The notes under the pieces were generated by a model. It saw nothing but the letters and a program-made list of their open reading frames with translations. It made no database searches and was not told where the DNA came from. From Burkholderia sp. (GTDB taxonomy: Bacteria; Pseudomonadota; Gammaproteobacteria; Burkholderiales; Burkholderiaceae), in assembly GCA_031253835.1 (NCBI GenBank), contig JAIRVP010000039.1, forward strand, positions 124,001 to 188,000: a stretch of 64,000 nucleotides of DNA, written 5' to 3'. Below, piece by piece: positions 15,696 through 26,119 of this stretch. Position 1 is the stretch's first letter. Each line of letters begins with the position of its first letter. A program made the translations under genes and the position numbers.

Positions 15696-17120
15696 TCAAG
15701 CGTACCCCGTCGTGCCCTTCGTCTCCAGATATTCGACGAGGCCGAACTCCGCATACTCGCGCCCGTTGCCCGAACGCTTGTAGCCGCCGAACGGCGCGGC
15801 CGGGTTCCACGCCGGGTAGTTGATGTGGACGTTGCCGACCCGCAGCCGTGCCGCGACGCGGCGCGCCCGCTCGAGATCCGTCGACTGCACGTAGGCCGCG
15901 AGCCCGTAGACCGAATCGTTCGCGAGCGCGACGGCTTCTTCTTCGGTCCGGTAGGTCATGATCGACAGCACCGGCCCGAAGATCTCCTCGGTCGCGATCG
16001 TCATGTCCGGCGTGACGTTCGAGAACACCGTCGGCCGCACGTAGAACCCGTCGCCGAGCCCTTCCGGCCGGCCGGGGCCGCCGGCGACGAGCGTCGCGCC
16101 TTCTTCGATCCCGAGCCGGATGAAGTGCTGGATGCGGTCGAACTGCGTGCGGCTGACGACCGGCCCGATGCCCGTTTCCGTCGAACGCGGATCGCCGACG
16201 ACGGTGCGTTCCGCTTCGCGGCGCGCCGCCTGTTCGGCCAGCGCCAGATGATCGGCGTGCACGAGCATGCGCGTCGGCGCATTGCACGACTGGCCGCTGT
16301 TGCTGAAGCAGCTGCGCGCGCCGCGCGTGACGGCATCCTCGATGTCGGCGTCGGGCAGGATCAGGTTCGGGCTCTTGCTGCCGAGCTCCTGGTGCACGCG
16401 CTTCACGGTATCGGCGGCCGCCTTCGCGACCTCGACACCGGCGCGCGTCGAGCCCGTGAACGACACCATGTCGACATCCGGGTGCCGCGACAGCGCGTCG
16501 CCCACTTCATGCCCGTAGCCGTGCACGAGGTTGAACACGCCGGGCGGCACGCCGGCCTCGTGCAGGATCTCCGCGAACAGGATCGCACTGAACGGCGCGA
16601 TCTCGCTCGGCTTGAGCACCATCGTGCAGCCGGCGGCGAGCGCCGGCGCGACCTTGCACACGATCTGGTTGATCGGCCAGTTCCATGGCGTGATCAGCGC
16701 GCACACGCCGATCGGCTCGTGCGACACCAGCAGCCCGTCGGTCTGCGTGCTGAAGCGGAACGACTGCAGCGCACGGATCGTCTGTTCGAGGTGCGCTGTG
16801 CCGACCGCCGCCTGCGCCGCGCGCGCAAACGCGATCGGCGCGCCCATTTCCTGGCTGATCGTCTGCGCGACCTCTTCGTAGCGGCGCTGGTAGATCTCGA
16901 GCACGCGCTTCAACAGCGCGACGCGCTCGTCCACGGACCCGCGCGAGTAGGTGTCGAAGGCCCGCTTCGCCGCGCCGACCGCGCGATCGACGTCGGCCGC
17001 GACGCCGATCCTGAGCTGCGCATACGGCCGCGCAGTGGCCGGATCGATCACGTCGATCGATCGTGCATCGGCCGGATCGAGCCACCGGCCGTCGAGATAG
17101 GACTGTTGTGACGTTCGCAT
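15696..17120 (-). CDS. NAD(P)-dependent aldehyde dehydrogenase
   Basis: A 474-residue aldehyde dehydrogenase superfamily enzyme. Visible are the cofactor motif TPWNWPINQ, the FTGSTRAG Rossmann turn, the catalytic glutamate in HQELGSKSPN and the catalytic cysteine in FSNSGQSCNAPTR. The C-terminal KRSGNGREYAEFGLVEYLETK is typical. It oxidises an aldehyde to the acid, probably the semialdehyde made by the aminotransferase encoded 30 bases upstream. Together with the permease gene this forms an import, transamination and oxidation route like that for putrescine or omega-amino acids. The exact substrate is not determined. Confidence 0.93.
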   Translation of the reverse strand: MRTSQQSYLDGRWLDPADARSIDVIDPATARPYAQLRIGVAADVDRAVGAAKRAFDTYSRGSVDERVALLKRVLEIYQRRYEEVAQTISQEMGAPIAFARAAQAAVGTAHLEQTIRALQSFRFSTQTDGLLVSHEPIGVCALITPWNWPINQIVCKVAPALAAGCTMVLKPSEIAPFSAILFAEILHEAGVPPGVFNLVHGYGHEVGDALSRHPDVDMVSFTGSTRAGVEVAKAAADTVKRVHQELGSKSPNLILPDADIEDAVTRGARSCFSNSGQSCNAPTRMLVHADHLALAEQAARREAERTVVGDPRSTETGIGPVVSRTQFDRIQHFIRLGIEEGATLVAGGPGRPEGLGDGFYVRPTVFSNVTPDMTIATEEIFGPVLSIMTYRTEEEAVALANDSVYGLAAYVQSTDLERARRVAARLRVGNVHINYPAWNPAAPFGGYKRSGNGREYAEFGLVEYLETKGTTGYA

Positions 17121-17150
17121 CGAATGCTCCTGAAATGAACGACGCCGCGC

Positions 17151-18548
17151 TCAGCGCGTCGCCCGCGCGTAGGTGTCGACGAGGATGTCGCGGATCTGCG
17201 CGACGAACCACACGATCTCGTCGCGCGACATCACGAGCGGCGGCGAGAACTGCACGATCGGCGTGCCTTCGTGATCGACGCCCGCACGGCACAGCAGCCC
17301 CGCGTCGAAGATCGCGGGCGCGAGCATCGTCGACACGAACGCCTGCGCGCTGATGCCGGCCGCCCAGCGGCGTGCGGCCTTGTCGGTCACGAGTTCGAGC
17401 GAGTAGTGGTAACCGTCGCCGCGCACGTCGCCGACGCACGGCAGTTCGAGCAGCCCGTCGAGCGTCTGGCGGAATACGCCTTCGTTGTCGCGGACGTTCG
17501 CGAGCACGCCCTCGCGCGCCATGATCTCGAGGTTCGCGAGCGCGGCCGTGCAGGCGACCGGATGGCCGCCATACGTCGCGCCGTGCAGGAACATCTGCTG
17601 CGGCCCGTCGAGCACCGTGTCGACGACCGCGTCGCTCGCGATCACGCCGCCGAGCGGGACATAACCCGACGCGATGCCCTTCGCGAACGTGATGATGTCC
17701 GGCTTCAGCCCGTAGCGCGCCGATCCGAAATATTCGCCGAGCCGGCCGAACCCGCAGATCACCTCGTCCGCGACGAGCAGCACGCCGTGCCGGTCGCAGA
17801 TGTCGCGCAGCCCGGCCGCGTAGCCGGCCGGCGGCGTCAGGCTGCCGCCCGCGTTCTGCAGCGGCTCGACGACGATCGCGGCGACCGTATCCGGCCCTTC
17901 CTGCACGATCAGCGATTCGATCTCGTCCAGCAGATGGCGCGTGAACTGCGCTTCCGTCTCGCCCACCGGGCGGCCGTAGCGCTTCGTGTTGCCCACGTGC
18001 CGCACGCCGGACATCAGCGGCTCGAAATGCTTGCGGAAGTTCGTCATCCCGTTCAGTGCGAGCGCGCCGAACGACGTGCCGTGATACGCGACGCGCCGCG
18101 CGATGAACTTGCGCCGCTGCGGCTCGCCGCGCGACTGGTGATACTGGCGCACCAGCTTGATCGCCGATTCGTTCGACTCCGAGCCGCTCGACGTGAAGAA
18201 CACGCGGTTCAGGCCCTCGGGCGCGAGCCCCGCGAGCGTGTGCGCGAGCCGGATCGCCGGTTCGTGGCCATAGCCCCAGTTGGTCGCGAACGGCAGCCGC
18301 ACCATCTGCTCGCGGATCGCATCGCCGATCTCCGCGCCGTGGCTGTAGCCGACCTGCACGCAGTACAGCCCGGCCAGCCCGTCGAAATAGCGCTTGCCGT
18401 TGCGATCGACGAGCCAGCAGCCTTCGCCGCGGTCGAACACGGTCAGCGCGTTCTCGCGGTACGCATCGGCATGCGTGAAGTGCATCAGCAGGTGGCGCTT
18501 GCCGAGCGCCTGCAGGTCCGCATCGAGATTGACGTCAACAGCGTTCAT
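17151..18548 (-). CDS. Class III aminotransferase (omega-amino acid/diamine type)
   Basis: A 465-residue PLP-dependent class III aminotransferase. Landmarks are FFTSSGSESNESAIKLVRQYH (phosphate cup), AYHGTSFGALALNG, the PLP-binding aspartate in DEVICGFGRLG and the Schiff-base lysine in ITFAKGIASGYVPLGG. NWGYGHEPA and the overall layout resemble polyamine:pyruvate and beta-alanine:pyruvate transaminases. Start at MNAVDVN, with GGAGG 8 bases before it; the frame continues upstream into the permease gene region without meaning. It is second in the operon, 50 bases behind the permease gene and 30 bases before the dehydrogenase gene. Substrate inferred from class and context only. Confidence 0.93.
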   Translation of the reverse strand: MNAVDVNLDADLQALGKRHLLMHFTHADAYRENALTVFDRGEGCWLVDRNGKRYFDGLAGLYCVQVGYSHGAEIGDAIREQMVRLPFATNWGYGHEPAIRLAHTLAGLAPEGLNRVFFTSSGSESNESAIKLVRQYHQSRGEPQRRKFIARRVAYHGTSFGALALNGMTNFRKHFEPLMSGVRHVGNTKRYGRPVGETEAQFTRHLLDEIESLIVQEGPDTVAAIVVEPLQNAGGSLTPPAGYAAGLRDICDRHGVLLVADEVICGFGRLGEYFGSARYGLKPDIITFAKGIASGYVPLGGVIASDAVVDTVLDGPQQMFLHGATYGGHPVACTAALANLEIMAREGVLANVRDNEGVFRQTLDGLLELPCVGDVRGDGYHYSLELVTDKAARRWAAGISAQAFVSTMLAPAIFDAGLLCRAGVDHEGTPIVQFSPPLVMSRDEIVWFVAQIRDILVDTYARATR

Positions 18549-18598
18549 GGGTCGTTCCTCCTTCAGGGTTTCAGAACCGGCACCGCGCGGCCGGTCAT

Positions 18599-19990
18599 TC
18601 AATTCATCGACAGTGTCGGCGCCGGGCGCGTGAAGCCGCGCGTCAGCCACACGAGCTGGCAAAGCCCGAGCACGAGCCAGCCGATGCCGACGTAGAACGT
18701 CTGGCGCGACAGCCCCGACCAGAGCCACACGTTCATCGCGAAACCGATCGCCGGCATCGCGCCGAACGTGATCCAGCCCGCCGCATGACGGTGCTCGGGC
18801 CGGGTCAGGTAGCTGCGCATCACGCACAGGTTCACGATCGCGAACGCGACGAGCGCACCGAAACTGATCATCGTCGACGCGAGATCGAGCGTGATGAACA
18901 GTGCGGACAGCGACACGACGCCGACCGCGAGCGTCGCGCGCACCGGCGTGCGCAGCCGCGCATGCAGGTGGCCGAACACGCATTCGGGCAACACGCGGTC
19001 GCGGCCCATCGCGAACAGCACGCGCGTCACGCTCGCCTGCCCGGCCATCGCACTCGCGAAGCAGCCGGCCACATATACGGCAACGAAGAACGCCGACAGC
19101 GTGCCGCCGCCAATGCGTTGCATCAGTTCGAGGCTGGCCGAATCGAGATCCTTGAACGCGTGCCAGTCGGGAAACACCACTTGCCCGACATACGCGATCA
19201 GCATGAACAGCAGGCCGCTCGCCAGCGTGCAGAGCAGGATCGCGCGCGGCACCGTGCGCCGCGGATCGCGCGTCTCCTCCGACAGCGTGGTGACCGCATC
19301 GAAGCCGAGGAACGACAGGCACAGGATCGCGGAGCCCGCGAAGATCGCGCGCGCATCGCCCGACGACGGCAACGCGACGGCCGTCGACAGCCCCTCGCCC
19401 GCCGCGACGTGCGCCGATGCGATGACGAAGATCGCGATGAACACGAGCTGGCTCGCGATCAGGATCAGGTTCACGCGATTGACGAGCCGGATGCCGACGA
19501 TGTTCAGCCCGGTGATCAGTACGATGCAGCCGACGATCCACACGCTGGCCGGCACCATCGGGAACAGCTGCTTCATGTAGATGCCGATCGCGAGGTAGCT
19601 GATCATCGGGATGAACAGGTAGTCCATCAGCAATGCCCAGCCGACCATGAAGCCGGCCGACGTGCCGAAGTTGCGGCTCGCGAACGTGTAGGCGGAACCG
19701 GCGCTCGGCATCAGCCGAGCCATGTGGCCGTAGCTGCGCGCGGTGAACAGCATCGCGACCAGCGTGACCGCATACGCGGCCGTCAGGTGCCCGTTCGTCT
19801 CGCTCGTGACGAGGCCGTAGGTCGTGAACACCGTCATCGGCAGCATGTACGCGAGGCCGAAGATCACCAGCGTCGAGAGGCCGAGCAGGTGCGGCTGGCG
19901 GCGTTCGTCCGGGTCGCTTCGATGCGCGGCCGCGCCGAAGTCATGCGTCGCGGCGACTGATGCGGTTCGACCGGGCCTGTCGTTGTCCAT
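18599..19990 (-). CDS. APC-family amino acid/polyamine permease
   Basis: A 463-residue inner-membrane carrier with about 12 hydrophobic segments starting at residue 36 (LLGLSTLVIFGLAYMLPMTV). The discontinuous TM1 and the AYTFASRNFGTSAGFMVGW motif after TM2 are typical of the amino acid-polyamine-organocation family, closest in style to PuuP/YeeF-type putrescine and amino-acid importers. LCLSFLGFDAVTTLSEETRDPRRTVPRAI is the TM6-TM7 region of the family. It is the first gene of the catabolic operon and divergent from the AraC-family gene at 20242 across 251 bases, which suggests that regulator responds to the imported substrate. Confidence 0.92.
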   Translation of the reverse strand: MDNDRPGRTASVAATHDFGAAAHRSDPDERRQPHLLGLSTLVIFGLAYMLPMTVFTTYGLVTSETNGHLTAAYAVTLVAMLFTARSYGHMARLMPSAGSAYTFASRNFGTSAGFMVGWALLMDYLFIPMISYLAIGIYMKQLFPMVPASVWIVGCIVLITGLNIVGIRLVNRVNLILIASQLVFIAIFVIASAHVAAGEGLSTAVALPSSGDARAIFAGSAILCLSFLGFDAVTTLSEETRDPRRTVPRAILLCTLASGLLFMLIAYVGQVVFPDWHAFKDLDSASLELMQRIGGGTLSAFFVAVYVAGCFASAMAGQASVTRVLFAMGRDRVLPECVFGHLHARLRTPVRATLAVGVVSLSALFITLDLASTMISFGALVAFAIVNLCVMRSYLTRPEHRHAAGWITFGAMPAIGFAMNVWLWSGLSRQTFYVGIGWLVLGLCQLVWLTRGFTRPAPTLSMN

Positions 19991-20241
19991 GCTGTCCTCA
20001 CGTGGGTGGCGTTCATGACTTCAACACGCGTGCGCCCGGCGCTGCCGGCGGGGCACGACTGGAAGAAAGTGTGGTGCGCCAAAAAATCGAGGACGAATGA
20101 GAAATGCGGACGTAATCGAGGGATATTTCCGGACACGATGTCGCGTACCGCACCGTCCGGCCCGGCATGCTGCTGTGCCGCACTGGCGTTTTGCGGACAT
20201 TCCGGCTATGGTCTACGCGCCCCCGTCACCGTATCGGCACC

Positions 20242-21336
20242 ATGGACAGCCGCTCCCAACGAAACCAGAGCCGGGCCGAGCGCAGCCTGCGCACGTCGCT
20301 CGGCCTCGCGCGCCCGGCCGGGCGCCAGGAAGATATTCCGGCCACCGTCCACGCGATCGCGGTCGCGCTGGACGAATGCCGCGTGCGGCACATCGACGGC
20401 GGCGCGCTGCTCGAAGGCACGGGGCTCGGCGCGGACGAAGTCGCGTCGCCGAACCTGCACGTGAATCGCGGCCAGGAACAGCGTTGCTTCCACAACCTGC
20501 TGCGCTGCAGCGGCGTAGCGTCGATCGGGCTGTCGATCGGTGCGCGGCTGCACGTGTCGACGCTCGGCCTTGCCGGCTACGCGATGCTGATCAGCGGCTC
20601 GGTGATGCAGGCGTTTCGCTGCATGGGGCAGTTTCCGCTGTTCATGGGGCTGTATTTCGACGTGCGGATCGATACGCACGCGGACGGCATGAGCGTGACC
20701 ATCAGCCGCTACAACGGCGAACCCGATCTCGAGGTATTCCAGGTCGACATGTGCCTGTCGAGCCTGCGGCTGATCGTGTCCGACCTCGTCGGCAAGCCGG
20801 TGTGGCCCGAACAGGTGCAGCTCGCGCGCCGCACGCCGCGCAATGCAGCCGACTACACACGCCACTTCAGTTGCCCCGTCGCGTTCAATGCGGCCGACAA
20901 CCGTCTCGTGTTCACGTCCGTGAACGGCACGGAAACGCCGCGTCTCGCGAACGAAGTCAGCTTCAATGCGCTGCACGGCCAGTGCGAAGTGCTCGAGCGG
21001 CAGTGGGCCGCATCGGTCGGCACGCGCTTCGCCGATCGCGCGAAGGAGCTGATGGCGCGCGACCTCGCGCGCTTCAAGTCGATGACGTCGCTCGCGAACG
21101 CGCTGCACCTGACGGAGCGCACGTTGCGCAGGCGGCTCGACAAGGACGGCATCACGTTCCAGTCGCTGCTCGACGCAGTGCGTCACGACGAAGCGGTGCG
21201 GATGCTCGACGACCACACGCTGACGGTCGCGGCGATCGCCGAGCGGCTCGGCTACAGCGAGCCGCGCAGCTTCCGTCACGCATATCGGCGCTGGACGGGA
21301 AAGACGCCGCGCGCCGACGCGGACGTCGACATATAA
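20242..21336 (+). CDS. AraC-family regulator (OruR-like)
   Basis: A 364-residue regulator. Residues 30-230 resemble the arabinose-operon-like ligand-binding half found in OruR/ArgR-type AraC proteins (ASIGLSIGARLHVSTLGLAGYAM). The C-terminal 100 residues carry the two helix-turn-helices: SMTSLANALHLTERTLRRRL, then LTVAAIAERLGYSEPRSFRHAYRRWTGKTP. Start at MDSRSQR, chosen because the upstream extension has no ribosome-binding site; this start also lacks a strong one. It is divergent from the permease-led operon, so it likely activates that operon when the amine or amino-acid substrate is present. That role is inferred. Confidence 0.9.
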   Translation: MDSRSQRNQSRAERSLRTSLGLARPAGRQEDIPATVHAIAVALDECRVRHIDGGALLEGTGLGADEVASPNLHVNRGQEQRCFHNLLRCSGVASIGLSIGARLHVSTLGLAGYAMLISGSVMQAFRCMGQFPLFMGLYFDVRIDTHADGMSVTISRYNGEPDLEVFQVDMCLSSLRLIVSDLVGKPVWPEQVQLARRTPRNAADYTRHFSCPVAFNAADNRLVFTSVNGTETPRLANEVSFNALHGQCEVLERQWAASVGTRFADRAKELMARDLARFKSMTSLANALHLTERTLRRRLDKDGITFQSLLDAVRHDEAVRMLDDHTLTVAAIAERLGYSEPRSFRHAYRRWTGKTPRADADVDI

Positions 21337-21859
21337 CGCCACATTCTCCTACTGGTTCGGAATTCGAATCATTTCCACGAAGACCATCGACATCATCGAA
21401 CTCGACGGCGCCGCACGATCACGTGCCGCGCCCACGGTAGACGCGCTCATTCGATTCCTCTATACTCGCCTCAACTTCATCACAAAACGCATGATCTCGT
21501 GCGCAACGTGATGTCATTTCGCACTTTGTTGCGCATGCATCCGTTTCGCCACGTCAAAGGGGCCACCGGCCCCAGCGGTCGGCTTCAAGCTGCCCGCATC
21601 CATGCCGTCTTCGCAGGACGGTGCCCTGCTCGAACGCGCCTCTCCGTTACGGCGCCGCCGGGCTGAACCTGACAATCAGACGAACGCAGCATCGCGTTCA
21701 CCCGACCGCCAGCCGCACATCGGTGCAGCCGGCAGCACTGTTTCCGTCAGTTCAATCGCGGCCATGCCGGGATCACGAACTTCCATCGCGACGCCATCCG
21801 GCGTCATCGCGGCGCGTGCCTGCGCGCGTGCCGCACCGGGATTGAGGAGGCGTATCTTC
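21337..21859. other. Regulatory region upstream of the osmoprotectant importer
   Basis: About 520 bases without a gene. It contains a plausible promoter (21438-21466) and a separated inverted repeat, TGCGCAAC at 21500-21507 and GTTGCGCA at 21538-21545, 30 bases apart, which could be an operator or a leader hairpin of the ABC operon. The 300 bases nearest the first gene show nothing further. Confidence 0.45.
21438..21466 (+). promoter_or_regulatory. Candidate sigma70 promoter for the ABC importer operon
   Basis: TAGACG at 21438-21443 (-35), a 17-base spacer and TATACT at 21461-21466 (-10), in an A/T-richer stretch about 390 bases before the first gene. The -35 match is modest and no experimental support is available. 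Confidence 0.4.
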
Positions 21860-22576
21860 ATGACTCGACGCACTGTCCAGCTGGTGGGCAGCCTGGTAGC
21901 AATCATCGCAGTCGGATGGGCATTGGCGCGCGGCATCGGCGCCGATACGTTCCGCCAGCGCGCGGACGATCTCGGGTACTACGCGGGCCAGCACATGCTG
22001 CTGGTCGTCTACTCGATGACGCTCGCGATCGTCGTGGGCGTACCGGCCGGCGTCCTGCTGAGCCGGCCGCGATTCCAGCACCAGGCCGAGCGCTTCATGC
22101 AGGTCTTCAACATCGGCAACACGATCCCGTCGCTCGCGGTGCTGGCCATCGCGCTCGGCATCTTCGGCATCGGCGACGTGCCCGCGATCGTCGCGCTGTT
22201 CCTCGCGTCGCTGCTGCCGATCACGCGCAATGCCTATGAAGGGATGAAGAACGTGCCGGCCGCGCTGCGCGAAGCGGCGAAGGGCATCGGCATGACCGGA
22301 TGGCAATCGCTGGTCCGCGTCGAATTGCCCGATGCGCTGCCGATCATCGTCGGCGGCGTGCGCACCGCGCTCGCGATCAACGTGGGAACGGCGCCGCTCG
22401 CGTACCTGATCGGCGCGGACAGCCTCGGCTCGCTGATCTTCCCCGGCATCTACCTCGACAACCAGCCGCTGCTGCTGCTCGGCGCATCGCTCACCGCGAT
22501 CCTCGCGCTCGTGCTGGACGGCATCGTCGCGGCAGGCAGCCGCCAGTGGCTCGCACGCCACGGAGGTGCGGCATGA
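21860..22576 (+). CDS. Osmoprotectant ABC importer permease 1 (OpuCB/OsmW-like)
   Basis: A 238-residue inner-membrane permease of the quaternary-amine ABC importer family. It has about six hydrophobic segments and the EAA loop EAAKGIGMTGWQSLVRVELPDALP, which contacts the ATPase. Start at MTRRTVQ, with GGAGG 9 bases upstream. It opens a four-gene operon: its stop overlaps the next start by 4 bases. The operon encodes two different permeases, a binding protein and a CBS-domain ATPase, the full OpuC/OsmU-type set for glycine betaine, choline or carnitine. Confidence 0.93.
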   Translation: MTRRTVQLVGSLVAIIAVGWALARGIGADTFRQRADDLGYYAGQHMLLVVYSMTLAIVVGVPAGVLLSRPRFQHQAERFMQVFNIGNTIPSLAVLAIALGIFGIGDVPAIVALFLASLLPITRNAYEGMKNVPAALREAAKGIGMTGWQSLVRVELPDALPIIVGGVRTALAINVGTAPLAYLIGADSLGSLIFPGIYLDNQPLLLLGASLTAILALVLDGIVAAGSRQWLARHGGAA

Positions 22577-23478
22577 TGCGCCCCTTTCGATCGCTTGCAC
22601 GCCTGTGCGCCGCCGTGGCGTTGTGCGCCGCGGCCGGCACGCCGGCATTCGCCGCGAAGCTCGTGCTCGGCGCGAAGAACTTCACCGAGCAGTACGTGCT
22701 GGCGGAAATCACGTCGCAATACCTGCGCTCGCGCGGCTACGACGTGGAAGTCCGCGCGGGGCTCGGCAGCACGCTCACGCGCAGCGCGCTGGAGAACGGC
22801 CAGTTCGACCTGATGTGGGATTACACGGGCACCGCCGCGCTCGTCTACAACAAGATCCAGGACAAGCTCTCGCCCGAGGAAATGTACCGGCGCGTCAAGG
22901 CGCTCGACGTGCCGCGCGGGCTCGTGTGGCTCGACGCGTCGCCGCTCAACGACACCTACGCGATCGGCCTGCCGAGCCAGCTCGCGCAGGCCACCGGCAT
23001 CCGGACGGTGTCGCAGCTCGCCGAGCACCTGAAGGCCGATCCGGCCGCGAAGCACTACGTGTTCGGCATGGATGCGGAGTTCGCGAACCGCCCCGACGGG
23101 CTGAAGCCGCTGCTCGCCGCGTACGGCATGCAGTTCAGCCGCGCGCAGCTGAAGCAGATGGATCCGGGGCTCGTCTACACGGCGCTGCACAACAACCAGC
23201 TGAAGATCGGGCTCGTGTACACGACCGACGGCCGCGTGAAGGGCTTCGGCATCGTGCCGCTCGAGGACGACAGGCATTTCTTCCCGCCGTACAACGCGAC
23301 GCCCGTGGTGCGCAAGGACACGCTCGACCGCAATCCGAAACTCGCGACGCAGCTCAACGCGCTGTCCGCCGCGCTCGACAACGAAGGGATGCAGGCGATG
23401 GCCAAGGCCGTCGACCTCGACGGCAAATCGCCGCGCGACGTCGCCGACGCGTTCCTGCGCACCCACCCGCTACCTTGA
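22573..23478 (+). CDS. Osmoprotectant-binding protein (OpuCC/OsmF-like)
   Basis: A 301-residue periplasmic binding protein with a signal peptide (residues 1-27, ending GTPAFA). The mature start KLVLGAKNFTEQYVLAEI is the signature of quaternary-ammonium-binding OpuC/OsmF proteins, and GLGSTLTRSALENGQFDLMWDYTGT follows as in that family. Ligands are glycine betaine, choline, carnitine or related compounds. The ATG at 22573 overlaps the upstream stop codon (ATGA), implying translational coupling; a second ATG follows immediately. Confidence 0.93.
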   Translation: MMRPFRSLARLCAAVALCAAAGTPAFAAKLVLGAKNFTEQYVLAEITSQYLRSRGYDVEVRAGLGSTLTRSALENGQFDLMWDYTGTAALVYNKIQDKLSPEEMYRRVKALDVPRGLVWLDASPLNDTYAIGLPSQLAQATGIRTVSQLAEHLKADPAAKHYVFGMDAEFANRPDGLKPLLAAYGMQFSRAQLKQMDPGLVYTALHNNQLKIGLVYTTDGRVKGFGIVPLEDDRHFFPPYNATPVVRKDTLDRNPKLATQLNALSAALDNEGMQAMAKAVDLDGKSPRDVADAFLRTHPLP

Positions 23479-23488
23479 AGGAGACCCG

Positions 23489-24138
23489 ATGAGCGTATTC
23501 GACTATCTCGCTTCGAGCTGGCCCGAGCTGCTGCAGCTCACGCTGCAGCACGTATGGCTCGTCGCGATCGCCGTGGGCTGCGCGATCGTCGCGGGCGTAC
23601 CGCTCGGCATCCTCATCAATCGCCACGACTGGCTCGCCGGGCCGCTGCTCGGCATTGCCACGATCGTGCTCACGCTGCCGTCCATCGCGCTGTTCGGCCT
23701 GATGATCCCGTTCTTCTCGCGCTTCGGCCAGGGCATCGGCGCCGCGCCCGCGATCACGGCCGTGTTCCTCTATTCGCTGCTGCCGATCATGCGCAACACG
23801 TACCTCGCATTGCACAACGTCGATGCGGGGATCAAGGAAGCCGGCACCGGCATCGGCATGACCGCGTGGCAGCGCCTGCGCCTCGTCGACCTGCCGCTCG
23901 CGGTGCCCGTGATTCTCGCGGGCGTGCGCACCGCGGTCGTGATGAACATCGGCGTGATGACGATCGCCGCCGTGGTCGGCGCAGGCGGGCTCGGCACGCT
24001 GATCCTGCGCGCCATCGGGCAGAGCAGCATGATGAAACTGCTGGTCGGCGCGGTGCTCGTGAGCCTGCTCGCGATCGTCGCCGACCGGCTGCTGCAGATG
24101 CTGCAGCGGGCATTGACACCGAAGGGAGTGCAGAAGAC

Positions 24139-24142
<4 letters not shown>
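23489..24142 (+). CDS. Osmoprotectant ABC importer permease 2 (OpuCD/OsmY-like)
   Basis: A 217-residue inner-membrane permease, paralogous to the first permease of the operon. It has about five to six hydrophobic segments and the coupling loop EAGTGIGMTAWQRLRLVDLPLAVP. LTLPSIALFGLMIPFF is conserved in this permease family. AAGGAGA lies just upstream of the ATG. Its stop codon overlaps the ATPase start (ATGA). With the first permease it probably forms a heterodimeric membrane channel. Confidence 0.93.
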
Positions 24143-25314
<1,172 letters not shown>

Positions 25315-25453
25315 TACATCGCCCCCGGGCGGGCCGGTGCGCCATTGCACCGGCCAACCGGATCGACACCGCGCGCCATTGCGAAAACGTGCGATTCCGT
25401 TCGATCACCCAACGGCGCTCAAGCGGCCTGCAACGCGGATTGCACTTCCGTCA

Positions 25454-25843
25454 TCAGGATGTCTTGCACACGTAATTCATGACCAGCATCTGAATGGAGT
25501 CGCGCTCGACATAGCGGTAGTCGTCCGAATCTTCGCGCGAAACATGGATTTGCCCCGGCTGTATCCCGGTCATGCTCGTCTTGCCCATCGCCCACGACTT
25601 GTTGTCACAGCCGAACAACCAGTCGGAAACGATGCTTCTCACCGGAAACGGCGCCGAGTACCGGCGCGGCTCGGCATAGACGACCTTGACCGTCACCCAC
25701 GAATTGCGCGGGCCGCGGTAGACGGAAGCGGGGTCGACATACAGCTCGACAGCCGGACCGGAGCCCAGCGTGACCCAGTTCTCGGCCCACGCGCCGTGGG
25801 CGGCGAGCGCCATCAATCCCCCCGCGATCCAGCTTCCTTTCAT
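25454..25843 (-). CDS. Secreted surface-adhesin-E-like protein
   Basis: A 129-residue exported protein. Signal peptide at residues 1-20 (MALAAHGAWA end). The mature part has the adhesin-E-like pattern: ENWVTLGSG, then ELYVDPASVYR, then WVTVKVVYAEPR, ending with CDNKSW and VMNYVC, whose two cysteines may form a disulfide. The family was named after a Haemophilus surface adhesin but is widespread in Burkholderiales with unclear roles, so adhesion is not established. GGAAC lies just before the ATG. A very long antisense open frame over the next gene is a composition artefact. Confidence 0.8.
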   Translation of the reverse strand: MKGSWIAGGLMALAAHGAWAENWVTLGSGPAVELYVDPASVYRGPRNSWVTVKVVYAEPRRYSAPFPVRSIVSDWLFGCDNKSWAMGKTSMTGIQPGQIHVSREDSDDYRYVERDSIQMLVMNYVCKTS

Positions 25844-26119
25844 GGTCGTTCCTTGAATCCCGTCCGGTGAATTCCGGTGGCGTGATTCTACGTTCTGCGC
25901 CGACGCGACAGGCGCGCCTCGACCATTCCGACACCCGGAAGGAATCGCGAATCGAATGGAATCGACTCGCGTAGAATGCCCGCAACCATCCACCCGAGCG
26001 GGCCGCCCTTCCATTCCACTCGCATCGGCACAACACCAGCGAGAGCCGTGGCATCCGCCGACGTCGCCGCCCCGATCGGGCGCGCACGACCGCGACGATC
26101 GTCGACCGACGAAGCATTC

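Noticed and set aside
21500-21545. Inverted repeat TGCGCAAC...GTTGCGCA as another site for the MarR-GNAT regulator
   Set aside because: The arms resemble the MarR operator but are 30 bases apart instead of 3, so the geometry does not fit a dimer site.
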